A stretch of 64,000 nucleotides of DNA from Shouchella sp047238345. Its GTDB lineage: Bacteria > Bacillota > Bacilli > Bacillales > Bacillaceae_D. The notes beneath the pieces were generated by a model that worked only from the letters and a program-made list of their open reading frames with translations, ran no database searches and was not told the origin of the DNA. A program made the position numbers and the translations under genes. Where the stretch lies: positions 3,162,001-3,226,000 of the forward strand of contig NZ_JBDFMQ010000001.1 of NCBI RefSeq assembly GCF_047238345.1, in the 5' to 3' direction. Shown in pieces: positions 1 through 9,031 of the stretch (positions are counted from its first letter, which is position 1; the number at the start of each line of letters is the position of its first letter).

Positions 1-886
1 TTCCTACACTTTGCTTATGCGCATGATTACCTTGGTAAAAGCGTTTAAAAATGTGCGGCAAGTCTTTGGGCGTGATCGGCTCGCCTGTATTATGAACCGT
101 CAGCTCTGTAAACAGCACGTTTTCGGTAACTGTCATTGTCACCTTGCCTCCACTATCCGTGTGCTCCACTGCATTTTTGAGAATATTACTAAGAGCTTCC
201 TTTGTCCAACGGAAATCAGCAGCAATAAACGCGTCCAAATCCCCAACTGTCTCGAAATGAATATGCTTATCTTTCATTGGAATCGTTAAAGGAGACACTG
301 TCTCATGGATTAAGCGCTCGACACTACTTTCCTCCTTTGTAAATGTAATCGTCCCAGCATCAATCTTTGATAATTTAAGCAAAGACGTAACAAGCCATTC
401 CATGCGGCTTAATTGACTGGATATATGTCCAAGAAATTCTTCTCGTTTCTCTTTTGGCAACTGATCTTGCGCAAGCAAATCCGTCATAACCGTCATTGAT
501 GTTAATGGTGTTTTCAACTGATGAGAAATGTCTGCCAGTGCTTCTGCCAGTTTAATTTTGCTATCGTCAGCTTGACTTTTTTGCTCCGATAAAAGTTGAG
601 TCATTTTATATATTTCATTTTTTAAGATACTAATTTCCCCTTCATCATTGTCACGTACATCAAGTGAAAACGATCCACTACTTATTTTTCGCAAATAAAT
701 AGAGAGGTCTTCCATTTCGTTGTATCGATTATAGGAATAATAAAGGTGGACAGAAATCATAGCCATGACGACTAATGCTGTACTCCCTACAAACCATAAC
801 GACTGGAAGCTTGCAATGATCATTAAGACAAGGCCTAGAACGATCATCCATGCTGTGCTATGTCTTAGCTTTTTATTTCGAAACAT
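1..886 (-). CDS. Sensor histidine kinase (partial, 3' end outside window)
   Basis: Partner kinase of the response regulator just upstream; its ATG overlaps the regulator's TAA by one base (TAATG), so the two are translationally coupled. Reading the minus strand gives about 295 residues before the window edge. The N-terminus has two membrane segments separated by a very short loop, then a HAMP-like linker, an H-box (DISHQLKTPLTS, phospho-acceptor His) and an N-box (NILKNAVEHT). An F-box-like stretch ending in FKRFYQG follows. The G-rich ATP lid lies beyond the edge. Absence of an extracellular sensor domain suggests the intramembrane-sensing type that often works with an ABC exporter against cell-wall drugs. 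That link is inference, as the next gene is not visible. Confidence 0.9.
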   Translation of the reverse strand, partial: MFRNKKLRHSTAWMIVLGLVLMIIASFQSLWFVGSTALVVMAMISVHLYYSYNRYNEMEDLSIYLRKISSGSFSLDVRDNDEGEISILKNEIYKMTQLLSEQKSQADDSKIKLAEALADISHQLKTPLTSMTVMTDLLAQDQLPKEKREEFLGHISSQLSRMEWLVTSLLKLSKIDAGTITFTKEESSVERLIHETVSPLTIPMKDKHIHFETVGDLDAFIAADFRWTKEALSNILKNAVEHTDSGGKVTMTVTENVLFTELTVHNTGEPITPKDLPHIFKRFYQGNHAHKQSVG

Positions 887-1569
887 TACTCTCCCACCCT
901 GTATCCTAAGCCCCGAACCGTTTGAATTAACGTCGGTGTTTGAGGGTCATCTTCAATTTTCTCCCTTAATCGTTTGATATAAACCGTTAACGTATTGTCA
1001 TTAACGAAGTCACCTGCAGAATCCCAAATCAAATTGAGTAACTGTTCTCGTGTTAATATTTGACCACGGTGTTTAGCAAAGATCATTAATAACCGATATT
1101 CCAACGCGGTTACATGGAGTTCTTCATGGTTTTTAAATACTTTTCCTTCAAGTGAATGAATAGAGATCGAACCAAAATTAACGGTTTCCTTCGCTTTTGT
1201 TTGACGCTCATACCGTCTTAAAACTGTTCGAATTCTACTTAATAGCTCTTTGACACGAAAGGGCTTTGTAATATAATCATCTGCTCCCATATCAAGGCCT
1301 TTGACAACATTTCCTTCATCATCAATAGCCGTTAAAAACAAAACAGGGATATCTCGGTTTTGTTTTACAAGAGAACAAAGTTGATAGCCATTGCCGTCAG
1401 GTAGATTCAAATCAAACAAACAAACATTTATATGCTGAATTTGATGGTTAAGTATTTTTTTCGCCTCTTCAACGGTATTGGCGACAAGAACATCATAGCC
1501 TTCTTGCTGTAGCGTATATTCCAAACCAGAAACTATAATTTCATCATCTTCTACTAGTAATAAAGTCAA
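886..1569 (-). CDS. OmpR-family response regulator
   Basis: DNA-binding output protein of a two-component system, 227 aa. The receiver domain (about 1-115) has the acidic pair at residues 8-9, the phospho-acceptor Asp53 in LFDLNLPDG, Thr80 and Lys102. A winged-helix trans_reg_C domain follows (about 130-226), ending in the typical TVRGLGYRV. The start is TTG, with an AAGGAAG ribosome site about nine bases upstream. It is first in the operon with the histidine kinase. The stimulus and regulon cannot be read from the sequence. Confidence 0.93.
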   Translation of the reverse strand: MTLLLVEDDEIIVSGLEYTLQQEGYDVLVANTVEEAKKILNHQIQHINVCLFDLNLPDGNGYQLCSLVKQNRDIPVLFLTAIDDEGNVVKGLDMGADDYITKPFRVKELLSRIRTVLRRYERQTKAKETVNFGSISIHSLEGKVFKNHEELHVTALEYRLLMIFAKHRGQILTREQLLNLIWDSAGDFVNDNTLTVYIKRLREKIEDDPQTPTLIQTVRGLGYRVGE

Positions 1570-1710
1570 AACGAACGCTTCCTTTTTGCAAAGATTTTAT
1601 TCAAAATACTCTTACATCTTATTTCTTTACATATTGTATCGTATTACAGCCTACACATTTCTACAATGATTATTTAGCCAAACTTCTATTCCGCCTCTTC
1701 GAACGACAAA

Positions 1711-1750
1711 AAAAACTGAAAGGATATCCTCTATATCCTTTCAGTTTTTC
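1711..1750 (-). terminator. Rho-independent terminator of the serine hydrolase gene
   Basis: A perfect 14-bp inverted repeat (arms 1714-1727 and 1733-1746) with a 5-base loop and a T-run in the minus direction. The hairpin overlaps the stop codon of the minus-strand gene. Confidence 0.85.
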
Positions 1751-2777
1751 GCTTGATTAAGTCATGCAGTTCTGCACGAATCCGAATAATTTCTTTGTTT
1801 TCTCTACCATAGTGAACACGGTTTGTTAAGAAAATGACGCTTAATCCATCCATTGGATCAAACCACATACTCGTTCCAGTAAAGCCTGTATGCCCATAGG
1901 AAAAATATGTAAACTGATCTCCACATGAGGCATAGCCGTGATCTTTTAACATCCAACCGAGACCACGTCGTTCATTTAAACCTTCTGTCGTAATTTGTTT
2001 TGATTTCTTGATTATTTCTTCACTTATAAGCTGATTTCCGTTATAAAAACCGTTTTGCTCAATCATCTGTCCATAAGACGCTAAGTCTGACATCGTTGAG
2101 AATAATCCTGCGTGACCACTCACACCACCAAAGTACCTTGCGTTTTCATCATGCACCACACCATGTAAATACTGTTGCCTGCTCTCATCCCATTCAGTAG
2201 AAGCAAAAGGTCCTGTTGTTGGCGAAAAGGACGTGTGTTTCATATTTAAAGGCGTAAAAAGTTGCTCGTTCGCAAAAGTAGTTAAGTCTGTTTTGGTTAC
2301 GGTTTCGATAATATGATGCAAGAGGATAAAGTTTAAATCACTGTAGATCACACGCTTGCCAGGGAACGCCAGCAGAGGCATCAATGCAATCTTATCTGGT
2401 ATGCTGCTTGCACGTTCTTCATGATAAAAAGGGTGATGTGCTTTCAAACCAGACGTGTGCGTCAATAAATGGTGAATCGTGATCGCTTCTTTCCCTTCAT
2501 TCTGGAAAGATGGAAGAAATCGACTTACCTTTGTATCGAGGTAAAGAAACTGCTTATCGAGCAACATTAACGTCAGCGGCAAAGTCACGACCACCTTTGT
2601 CAGTGATGCTAAATCAAACATGGTTTCAGTCGTCATTCGTTTTTTTTCAGGATATACAGAAGCATAACCAAACGCATTCCGGTAACAGCTCTTTCCTTTT
2701 TTCGAGATGCTTAGAACCGCTCCCGGAAGCGAACGTTCATCAACCTCTCGCTGAAGATAGTCTTGAATCTCTTTCAT
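1731..2777 (-). CDS. Serine hydrolase, class C beta-lactamase/esterase fold
   Basis: Penicillin-binding-protein-like serine hydrolase of the beta-lactamase family (EstB/AmpH/YbbE-type), 348 aa. The signature S-x-x-K is SLTK (Ser58-Lys61), the Tyr motif is YSDLN (Tyr145), and the third motif is HTG (His296). No signal peptide is visible, so it is probably cytoplasmic. I chose the ATG at 2777 rather than the GTG nine bases upstream because AAAAGGAG sits at proper distance from the ATG and abuts the GTG. The substrate is unknown; the family includes peptidases, esterases and muropeptide-recycling enzymes, so a beta-lactam resistance role should not be assumed. It is monocistronic. Confidence 0.85.
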   Translation of the reverse strand: MKEIQDYLQREVDERSLPGAVLSISKKGKSCYRNAFGYASVYPEKKRMTTETMFDLASLTKVVVTLPLTLMLLDKQFLYLDTKVSRFLPSFQNEGKEAITIHHLLTHTSGLKAHHPFYHEERASSIPDKIALMPLLAFPGKRVIYSDLNFILLHHIIETVTKTDLTTFANEQLFTPLNMKHTSFSPTTGPFASTEWDESRQQYLHGVVHDENARYFGGVSGHAGLFSTMSDLASYGQMIEQNGFYNGNQLISEEIIKKSKQITTEGLNERRGLGWMLKDHGYASCGDQFTYFSYGHTGFTGTSMWFDPMDGLSVIFLTNRVHYGRENKEIIRIRAELHDLIKRKTERI

Positions 2778-2886
2778 TCGTGACACTCCTTTTCAATCTA
2801 TTGATAGAAACAATGACATCAAGCGCTCTTTAAAAGGAATTTGTTTTTACATGGCGAATTAAAGCTTAAAGAAAGGTGGGATTTTT

Positions 2887-3345
2887 ATGAGTGATATGCT
2901 TGTCGCTTTGTATGCATTACCAGAAGAAGAACCATCACCAAAAATGGTCATCCGTCGCGCTTTAGCACCTGAAAAGACGACCGTCTTGGAATGGATTCGC
3001 AAACACTTTAGTCAGGGTTGGGCAGATGAGTGTGATGTTGCTTTTAGTCGCGAACCAATTTCTTGCTACCTTGCGATTCAGAATGATGAATTAATTGGAT
3101 TTGCTTGTTATGATGCTACAATGAAAAATTTCTTTGGACCAACTGGCGTCCAAGAAACATCCAGAGGGCTCGGGGCTGGGAAAGCACTGTTGCTCCGAGC
3201 TCTTCACGGCATGAAAGAGTCTGGATATGGATACGCCATTATTGGTGGTGTTGGTCCTGCAGATTTTTACGAAAAAACAGTCGGTGCTACTTCAATCAAA
3301 CATTCCAGCCCAGGTATTTATAAAGGAATGTTAAAAACAAAATAA
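2887..3345 (+). CDS. GNAT-family N-acetyltransferase
   Basis: Predicted acetyl-CoA-dependent N-acetyltransferase, 152 aa, with the acetyl-CoA-binding motif A near RGLGAGKALLLRAL (about residues 96-110) and a C-terminal FYEKTVGA segment typical of the fold. AGAAAGGTGGG precedes the ATG at good distance. It diverges from the serine hydrolase and converges on the beta-helix gene, so it is a single-gene unit. The acceptor substrate is unknown. Confidence 0.8.
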   Translation: MSDMLVALYALPEEEPSPKMVIRRALAPEKTTVLEWIRKHFSQGWADECDVAFSREPISCYLAIQNDELIGFACYDATMKNFFGPTGVQETSRGLGAGKALLLRALHGMKESGYGYAIIGGVGPADFYEKTVGATSIKHSSPGIYKGMLKTK

Positions 3346-3403
3346 TCATCCTATTATCCACTCTATACCTTTTTTTATCTTTTCCTACACGTCAACCTTC
3401 ACA

Positions 3404-3437
3404 AAAAGAAAAAGCGAGTGATCACTCGCTTTTTCTT
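3404..3437. terminator. Bidirectional terminator between convergent genes
   Basis: A palindrome centred on GTGATCAC with arms of about 16 bases flanked by A-rich and T-rich tracts, so it can stop both the acetyltransferase (+) and the beta-helix gene (-), whose stop codon lies inside it. Confidence 0.85.
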
Positions 3438-6394
3438 TTTTTTCGGCTCCTACATCCAATAAGTCCTTTTTTCTTTAGAAGTCGACAGTAACGTGCTTTT
3501 AAAATATAAGGAGGTGGGTTTGGTCTTGGTGGAACAGGAATCCAAATGGCAAACAGGTTAAGGTCAGTTTGTAGATTCGGAATGATTTGACCTGGTTGAT
3601 ACGTGATGCCCGATCCGTCTGGACTTGTATTCCAGCCACCAAAGCGGAAACCAGGACGAATTGGAATTTGCAATGGAATCATAACGTCTTGCCCTAATTC
3701 AAACGTAATTGGATCTGGAATATTGGTTGCTGGTGGTCCTCCTGCATCATTTGGAAAGAACGTGACTGTACCCATATTTATAATTGGTGAAAATCGTGCT
3801 GTTAACACAATGTTCCCTGTTGTTCCCACTGGAATCACCGTCACTTGATCCCCCGCCTCGTTGAACCAGCCTAAAAACCTTTGACCAGGAATTGGCGATG
3901 GGTCTTGCAAGACGATTGGTAACTGCGTCACATTGTAAGTCGTCGGATTAGGGTTTGTTTGGCCAGGAAACAGCCCTAAATACGTAATGGTAAACGTAAT
4001 CGGTGCGATTACGACTTGTGTCGTTCCTTCTAACCGCACTTCCCACCCATCAAAACCGACTGGCGGTTTAATAAAGGCTGCTGCATCAGCTGGTGTGAGC
4101 GTTGAATACGCAGGAGTCGCTACGGCAACAACGATCGGTGTCCCCTGCTCATTTGGCGTTACGTACGGCGTATTGTTAAGTTGAATAGTCGAACCAGTAA
4201 GGGGGCCAATAATTTGGGCTACATTAGGAGCGTCAACAATATAAAGACCATTCGTTAATTCTCTAACTCCTGCCAAATTAATGGTTCCGCCATCAAAGAT
4301 ACCTGGAGCAAGAACAGACCCTGTGTTTCCCGTAATGGTAGAACCACCCGTAACCGTTAGATTGCCGCCAATGTTAATATATACTGCTCCACCTCTTTGA
4401 GCGGTATTGCCTTGGATACTGCCACCATTTAGCGTAGCCACGCCATTTTCAGTTAAATAGAGTCCCCCTCCATTAATCGTCGCTGTATTAGTTTGTACAA
4501 TACCATCATTAACGGTAAGGGTTGTGACGCCCGTTTGATAAAGGCCTCCACCATTGATTCCAGCCGTATTGTTTTGTACAGTACCACCATTAATTACATT
4601 CGTTCCAACACCATTGTAGTACACACCACCACCATTTCGACCTGCGGTGTTATTTGCGATTAACACATTTCCATCAATGACGGAGCTACCCGTTATGACA
4701 TCAATCCCTCCGCCGTTACTGCTAATAATCGCTCCAACAAACCCAGCTTGGTTCCCTGTTACCGTTACATTATCGGTTACTGTTAACGTTCCAGTGGCGG
4801 TATTAAAATAAACACCGCCTCCACTACCCATTGAGCTCACATTATTTTGTACAACTGACGTGCCATTTAGCAAAAGCGTACTATTATCCCCAGCAAACCA
4901 CACACCACCACCATTCACTTCTGATACATTATCTTCAACCGTACTATCGGTTATAGAAGCAGCTAAAATACCAGGTCCACCATTAATCCTTAGACCGCCA
5001 CCTTCATTACCAGACGTATTTTGGTTGACCAATGAATTTGTGATATCAAGATCGTTGTCTCCACCTAAATTTGAAGCAAAAAAGAAGCCGCCTCCAAATG
5101 ACCCTGCTTGGTTTCCGGTAAACGTATCATTCGAAATGATTACAGACGAGTTTGCCACATTTGTATACGTTAAACCACCACCACTTTGACCAGCAGAATT
5201 CCCGAGAAATCTGGAGTTTGTCACATTTGAGTTGATTTGGGCTTCCGTACCAGAAACAAACATGCCACCACCATTACTTCCTGCTTGATTTAACGTCGCG
5301 GTCAAGTTATCCACGTTAACCGTAAGACCATTTGTTGCAGAAGTATTGTTCACAAACAGCCCACCACCAGCACCCGTTAGTGCTACATTCGAAGTAAGCA
5401 CAGTATCGTTGACTGTTACAGTTCCCCCATTAGCTGTTGCAACACCGAGACCACCAGCTATAGAAGCACGATTATTTGTAAAAGTAGCTCCATCCACGAT
5501 TACATTTGCTTGGCTTGTATCCGTAATGACAGCGTACACGCCACCACCATTCGCTCGAGCTTGATTGTTTGTAAACGTTGTGGCTCCTGTAATTGATAAT
5601 GTATCATTTGGGTTTCTCGAAGCAAAATAGACCCCTGCACCACTTGAGGCGTTATTGTTAGCGATGTTGACCGTATTCGAAATCGTTAGTGACACAGTTC
5701 CGGGATTTGGTACTGCACCACTATTATTCGTTACGAAAACACCCCCACCATTTCCACCGGCAGCATTGTTAATAATTTGGACGTTTCCAGTAATCGGTAT
5801 ATCTCCTCCAATCCCATCTGAGAGAACGTTCGAATAAATGCCACCACCTTGATTTGCCGTATTCCCCTCGATAACTGCATTATCCGTAATAGAAACCGAA
5901 TCACCAGGGTTCCTTCTCAAAATTGTGACACCTCCACCACTCGTACGTGATACACAACCAGTAATAGTCGCATTCCCATTCATCAGCAAACCACTCGGGG
6001 ATCCTGCGATCCCACGCATATAAAAACCCCCACCTTCTTGAAAGGAATAATTATTTTGTAGCGTTGTCCCCTGACCTAAAATAACAAATGCACCTTGGGG
6101 GCTTACTAAACTTCGATTTGTCGTTATTCCAACAGGATTTCCTGCAAGGTTTCCATCAAGGGTAATATTTTGAAATATGACCGCTGCCCCATTTGTAATG
6201 GAAAACATATAGCCTGGTAATGGAAATCCAGCAATCTTCGTTAACGTTTGTATATCTGCACCAGCACTTGTCACGGTAGCACTGTAGTTTACATTTAGTT
6301 GACTTGAAATGATGAAACTTGCCCCTATCTCCAGCGGGGTTTGCTGAGCAGCAATTGCATTACGTAATTCTGTTTCATTCACCACTAACACCAT
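3422..6394 (-). CDS. Large beta-helix repeat protein with InlB-type B repeats
   Basis: About 990 aa. Roughly residues 70-700 are some twenty imperfect repeats with the core N-x-A-x(3)-GGGV(Y/F), the pattern of right-handed parallel beta-helix surface proteins. Two Listeria-Bacteroides (InlB B / flg_new-like) repeats follow at about 802-875 and 877-953, with FLGWF and FGGWN cores. The protein ends in a Lys/Arg/Cys-rich tail. I start at the ATG at 6394, which has GGAGG at 6406-6410; the upstream GTG at 6502 lies inside the neighbouring terminator and has no ribosome site. With this start there is no signal peptide, and there is no LPXTG motif, so location is unclear (surface, spore coat or lysis-released). 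The function is probably adhesin-like or structural. Confidence 0.75.
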   Translation of the reverse strand: MVLVVNETELRNAIAAQQTPLEIGASFIISSQLNVNYSATVTSAGADIQTLTKIAGFPLPGYMFSITNGAAVIFQNITLDGNLAGNPVGITTNRSLVSPQGAFVILGQGTTLQNNYSFQEGGGFYMRGIAGSPSGLLMNGNATITGCVSRTSGGGVTILRRNPGDSVSITDNAVIEGNTANQGGGIYSNVLSDGIGGDIPITGNVQIINNAAGGNGGGVFVTNNSGAVPNPGTVSLTISNTVNIANNNASSGAGVYFASRNPNDTLSITGATTFTNNQARANGGGVYAVITDTSQANVIVDGATFTNNRASIAGGLGVATANGGTVTVNDTVLTSNVALTGAGGGLFVNNTSATNGLTVNVDNLTATLNQAGSNGGGMFVSGTEAQINSNVTNSRFLGNSAGQSGGGLTYTNVANSSVIISNDTFTGNQAGSFGGGFFFASNLGGDNDLDITNSLVNQNTSGNEGGGLRINGGPGILAASITDSTVEDNVSEVNGGGVWFAGDNSTLLLNGTSVVQNNVSSMGSGGGVYFNTATGTLTVTDNVTVTGNQAGFVGAIISSNGGGIDVITGSSVIDGNVLIANNTAGRNGGGVYYNGVGTNVINGGTVQNNTAGINGGGLYQTGVTTLTVNDGIVQTNTATINGGGLYLTENGVATLNGGSIQGNTAQRGGAVYINIGGNLTVTGGSTITGNTGSVLAPGIFDGGTINLAGVRELTNGLYIVDAPNVAQIIGPLTGSTIQLNNTPYVTPNEQGTPIVVAVATPAYSTLTPADAAAFIKPPVGFDGWEVRLEGTTQVVIAPITFTITYLGLFPGQTNPNPTTYNVTQLPIVLQDPSPIPGQRFLGWFNEAGDQVTVIPVGTTGNIVLTARFSPIINMGTVTFFPNDAGGPPATNIPDPITFELGQDVMIPLQIPIRPGFRFGGWNTSPDGSGITYQPGQIIPNLQTDLNLFAIWIPVPPRPNPPPYILKARYCRLLKKKGLIGCRSRKKRKSE

Positions 6395-6503
6395 TTTTAC
6401 ACACGCCTCCATTCTACCTATTCGTTCTATTAACCTATGCAGAACGAATAAAATGGTATGGTGATGCACCCTAATGAAATGGAAAATAAGCCAAACACAC
6501 AAA

Positions 6504-6532
6504 AAACTTGCCGAGAGTATTCGACAAGTTTA
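6504..6532 (-). terminator. Terminator of the TetR gene
   Basis: A stem of about nine base pairs (ACTTG..CGA / TCG..CAAGT, one wobble) followed on the minus strand by a T-run. It makes the GTG at 6502 an unlikely start for the beta-helix gene. Confidence 0.7.
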
Positions 6533-6541
6533 AAAGGCTAA

Positions 6542-7165
6542 TTATTCTTCATTCATAAATGGGGTTAACATCGGGATGAGTAACGTATCAACAATTCGTT
6601 CAACGTAAGCACGATTAAACGGCTTCCCTATTAAAAATACTCGGTACGTAATAAGCGCTGGCCCTATGTCAGCTAATAAATCTAAATCCGCATGTTTTAA
6701 ATGACCATCTTTTAAAAAGGGTTTTACAATGGATTCAATCGTTTGCCTATGGCGCTGGTAGAAATCATTGTGAAGCCCTTTTTCTAATTCTTTATGGTGC
6801 GGTACGGCTGAGCCTATAGCAGTTAGCGCTTTTTGATGGTGATCATGCTCTCCTTGAAACACGAGACTAAGTAAATCGACTAGCTGATTTCGCAAGCTTT
6901 GTTTTGTATCTAGCTTTTCGCTCAATATTTCAAACGGACTCACTGAAGCAGAAGCATCGATTACGAGCGCAACTTTAGATGACCACCGTCTATAAATCGT
7001 TGCTTTCCCAACTTTTGCTCTCGCAGCAACCGCTTCGATCGTTAGCCCTTCATATCCTACTTCAGCTAAAACATTTAACGCTGATTCCAAAATCACTTGA
7101 TTGCGGCTTAAATCTAACGGTCTTCCTCGCTTTACATCTTCCTGTTCACTTTCCGGTGTGCTCAA
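6542..7165 (-). CDS. TetR/AcrR-family transcriptional repressor
   Basis: Probable ligand-responsive repressor of the divergent efflux gene, 207 aa. The N-terminal TetR helix-turn-helix (about 20-65) contains the typical LTIEAVAARAKVGKATIYRRW stretch; the remainder resembles the TetR C-terminal ligand-binding region. I start at the TTG at 7165, nine bases after AGGAGGG; the longer reading starts inside the ribosome site. The 150-bp divergent region carries a perfect inverted repeat over the efflux promoter, the expected arrangement for local repression. The ligand is unknown. Confidence 0.88.
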   Translation of the reverse strand: MSTPESEQEDVKRGRPLDLSRNQVILESALNVLAEVGYEGLTIEAVAARAKVGKATIYRRWSSKVALVIDASASVSPFEILSEKLDTKQSLRNQLVDLLSLVFQGEHDHHQKALTAIGSAVPHHKELEKGLHNDFYQRHRQTIESIVKPFLKDGHLKHADLDLLADIGPALITYRVFLIGKPFNRAYVERIVDTLLIPMLTPFMNEE

Positions 7166-7232
7166 TGCTGACTTCCCTCCTAACAATTATTCTTTCTTTT
7201 TAGTTTAGCACTCCATTTTTCTTCTGACAATT

Positions 7233-7260
7233 AATTACGAACCTATTGCGTTTCGTAATT
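7233..7260. promoter_or_regulatory. Candidate TetR operator
   Basis: A perfect 9-bp inverted repeat, AATTACGAA / TTCGTAATT, separated by 10 bases, lying between the TetR and MFS genes and overlapping the -35 and spacer of the MFS promoter. Binding by the neighbouring TetR protein is inference from position and symmetry. Confidence 0.7.
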
Positions 7261-7274
7261 CGTGGTGATAAGAT
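7246..7274 (+). promoter_or_regulatory. Sigma-A promoter of the MFS efflux gene
   Basis: TTGCGT (7246-7251), a 17-base spacer and TAAGAT (7269-7274). The inverted repeat at 7233-7260 covers the -35 and half the spacer. Confidence 0.7.
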
Positions 7275-7331
7275 AGTTTAGCTATACGAAGAAGTTTTGT
7301 TATTTTTTAGATTATGAGGGGGTATTTATAT

Positions 7332-8804
7332 ATGGCAATCGTCGCTGAAGGCAGTGGTGCAGCCAAACAAACAAACAAACCAGAACTAAACCCAATACCA
7401 GTCATTGCCGTTCTTCTCTCCGGTGCATTTGTAGCGATTTTAAGTGAGACCATTCTTAATGTCGCTTTAAATGCAATTATGGCTGACTTCGGTGTTCAAT
7501 CAAGTACAGCGCAATGGCTTGTCACAGGATACATGCTTGTAATTGGGACACTCATTCCGGTATCTGCTTATTTTATGCAGCGTTTTACAACGAGGCAATT
7601 ATTTATAACCGCGATGGCATTATTTTCTATTGGAACGCTAATATCAGGATTTAGCCCTGTATTCTCTGTCTTACTTATTGGTCGTTTAACACAAGCTGTG
7701 GGTACGGCCATTATGATTCCGTTGCTAATTAATATTATTCTAGCAGTCATCCCTGTTGAAAAGCGTGGAGCCGCAATGGGAATGGTTGGACTCGTGATTA
7801 TGTTTGCTCCTGCAATTGGGCCAACAGTGTCCGGTCTCATTGTTGAAAATTTATCATGGCGCTGGTTATTCTTTATCATTTTACCAATTGCGCTAGGTTC
7901 GCTTTTATTTGGAATGAAAGTGTTAACCAATTTGGCAGAAGTGTCAAAACCAAAGTTAGACATTCTCTCTTTCTTACTTTCAACGCTTGGTTTCGGGGGG
8001 ATTGTATACGGATTTAGTGCAGCAGGAAAAGGCGATGCAAGCTTTGCAGATCCATCTGTCTTTATTTTTCTCGTCGTCGGTTTCGTTTCACTCGGCTTAT
8101 TCGTCTACCGTCAACTCAAACTAGACTCACCATTATTAGATATTCGCGTTTTCCGTTACCCTATGTTTGCTCTCGGACTTGTGATGGCCATGATGGTTAT
8201 GATGACGATGTTTGCGATGATGCTCGTCATGCCAATCTACATGCAAGGCGCGTTACTTTTTACACCAATCGTTGCAGGTCTTGTTATGCTTCCTGGTGGT
8301 CTATTAAACGGGGCCATGTCACCTATCATGGGACGTTTGTTTGATAAATTTGGTCCACGACCATTATTAATACCAGGAACAATTATCCTTGCCGCTGTTG
8401 TCTTTTCTTATCGATACACGGTTCCAGGCATACCTGTTTGGATTGTCATCGTTCAACAAGCGGTCCTCATGGTTGCTGTGGCAATGATTATGATGCCGGC
8501 TCAAACAAACGGATTGAATCAAATTCCGGAAAAGCTTTATCCACATGGTACAGCTATTATGAACACACTCATGCAAGTGTCAGGCGCTATTGGTGCAGCA
8601 CTCTTTATTTCCGTGATGGAGACAGGTCAGCAAAGTTATTTAAGCGACCAAGGCATCTCGCCAAGTGAAGCAACCGACTCACAAATGATGGATGCCTTAA
8701 CGTACGGCTCGCAGCAAAGCTTCTCCACTGGATTTTATATTGCACTTGCTGCTGTCGTTCTTGCTTTACTCGTAAAACGAACGTCTCAGACGAGAAAACA
8801 ATAG
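7332..8804 (+). CDS. MFS multidrug efflux transporter, DHA2 (EmrB/QacA) family
   Basis: Proton-driven drug exporter, about 490 aa with 14 predicted membrane spans. The N-half carries the DHA2 signature features, including the NVALNAIMADF segment in helix 1, a WLVTGYML segment and a motif C-like MFAPAIGPTVSG. The closest characterised type in Bacillus is LmrB/Mdr; exact drugs cannot be inferred. I start at the ATG at 7332, placed after GAGGGGG, rather than the ATG at 7314, which overlaps that ribosome site. It is controlled by the divergent TetR gene and ends at a strong terminator. Confidence 0.9.
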   Translation: MAIVAEGSGAAKQTNKPELNPIPVIAVLLSGAFVAILSETILNVALNAIMADFGVQSSTAQWLVTGYMLVIGTLIPVSAYFMQRFTTRQLFITAMALFSIGTLISGFSPVFSVLLIGRLTQAVGTAIMIPLLINIILAVIPVEKRGAAMGMVGLVIMFAPAIGPTVSGLIVENLSWRWLFFIILPIALGSLLFGMKVLTNLAEVSKPKLDILSFLLSTLGFGGIVYGFSAAGKGDASFADPSVFIFLVVGFVSLGLFVYRQLKLDSPLLDIRVFRYPMFALGLVMAMMVMMTMFAMMLVMPIYMQGALLFTPIVAGLVMLPGGLLNGAMSPIMGRLFDKFGPRPLLIPGTIILAAVVFSYRYTVPGIPVWIVIVQQAVLMVAVAMIMMPAQTNGLNQIPEKLYPHGTAIMNTLMQVSGAIGAALFISVMETGQQSYLSDQGISPSEATDSQMMDALTYGSQQSFSTGFYIALAAVVLALLVKRTSQTRKQ

Positions 8805-8824
8805 AAGGAACAACATTCTTCGAA

Positions 8825-8871
8825 AGAATCTACAGGGTTGATCGTACACGATCCCTGTAGATTCTTTTTTT
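8825..8871 (+). terminator. Terminator of the MFS efflux gene
   Basis: A long stem AGAATCTACAGGG...CCTGTAGATTCT with an inner GATCG/CGATC arm, followed by a run of T. Confidence 0.92.
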
Positions 8872-8962
8872 ATATGAACGGTGTGAAGAGATAACCGTTG
8901 ATGCAGAGAGGAAAATCGTCCAAATGATCCAAATTAAGAAGCTCCTTAAGAACCATTTTGTA

Positions 8963-8991
8963 TTGCTTAATTCATAACTTTATCATATTAT
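8963..8991 (+). promoter_or_regulatory. Sigma-A promoter of the DUF2087 regulator gene
   Basis: TTGCTT (8963-8968), a 17-base spacer and TATTAT (8986-8991). It places transcription start near 8998, after the ATG at 8990, supporting the downstream start at 9032. Confidence 0.6.
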
Positions 8992-9031
8992 GTTTATAAA
9001 TAAGCAAACAAAAAGGGGTATCGTTTATAAA

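Noticed and set aside
6395..6502. Upstream GTG start for the beta-helix protein, giving a hydrophobic N-terminus that could mimic a signal peptide
   Set aside because: The GTG lies in the TetR terminator and lacks a ribosome site, while the ATG at 6394 has GGAGG at proper distance.
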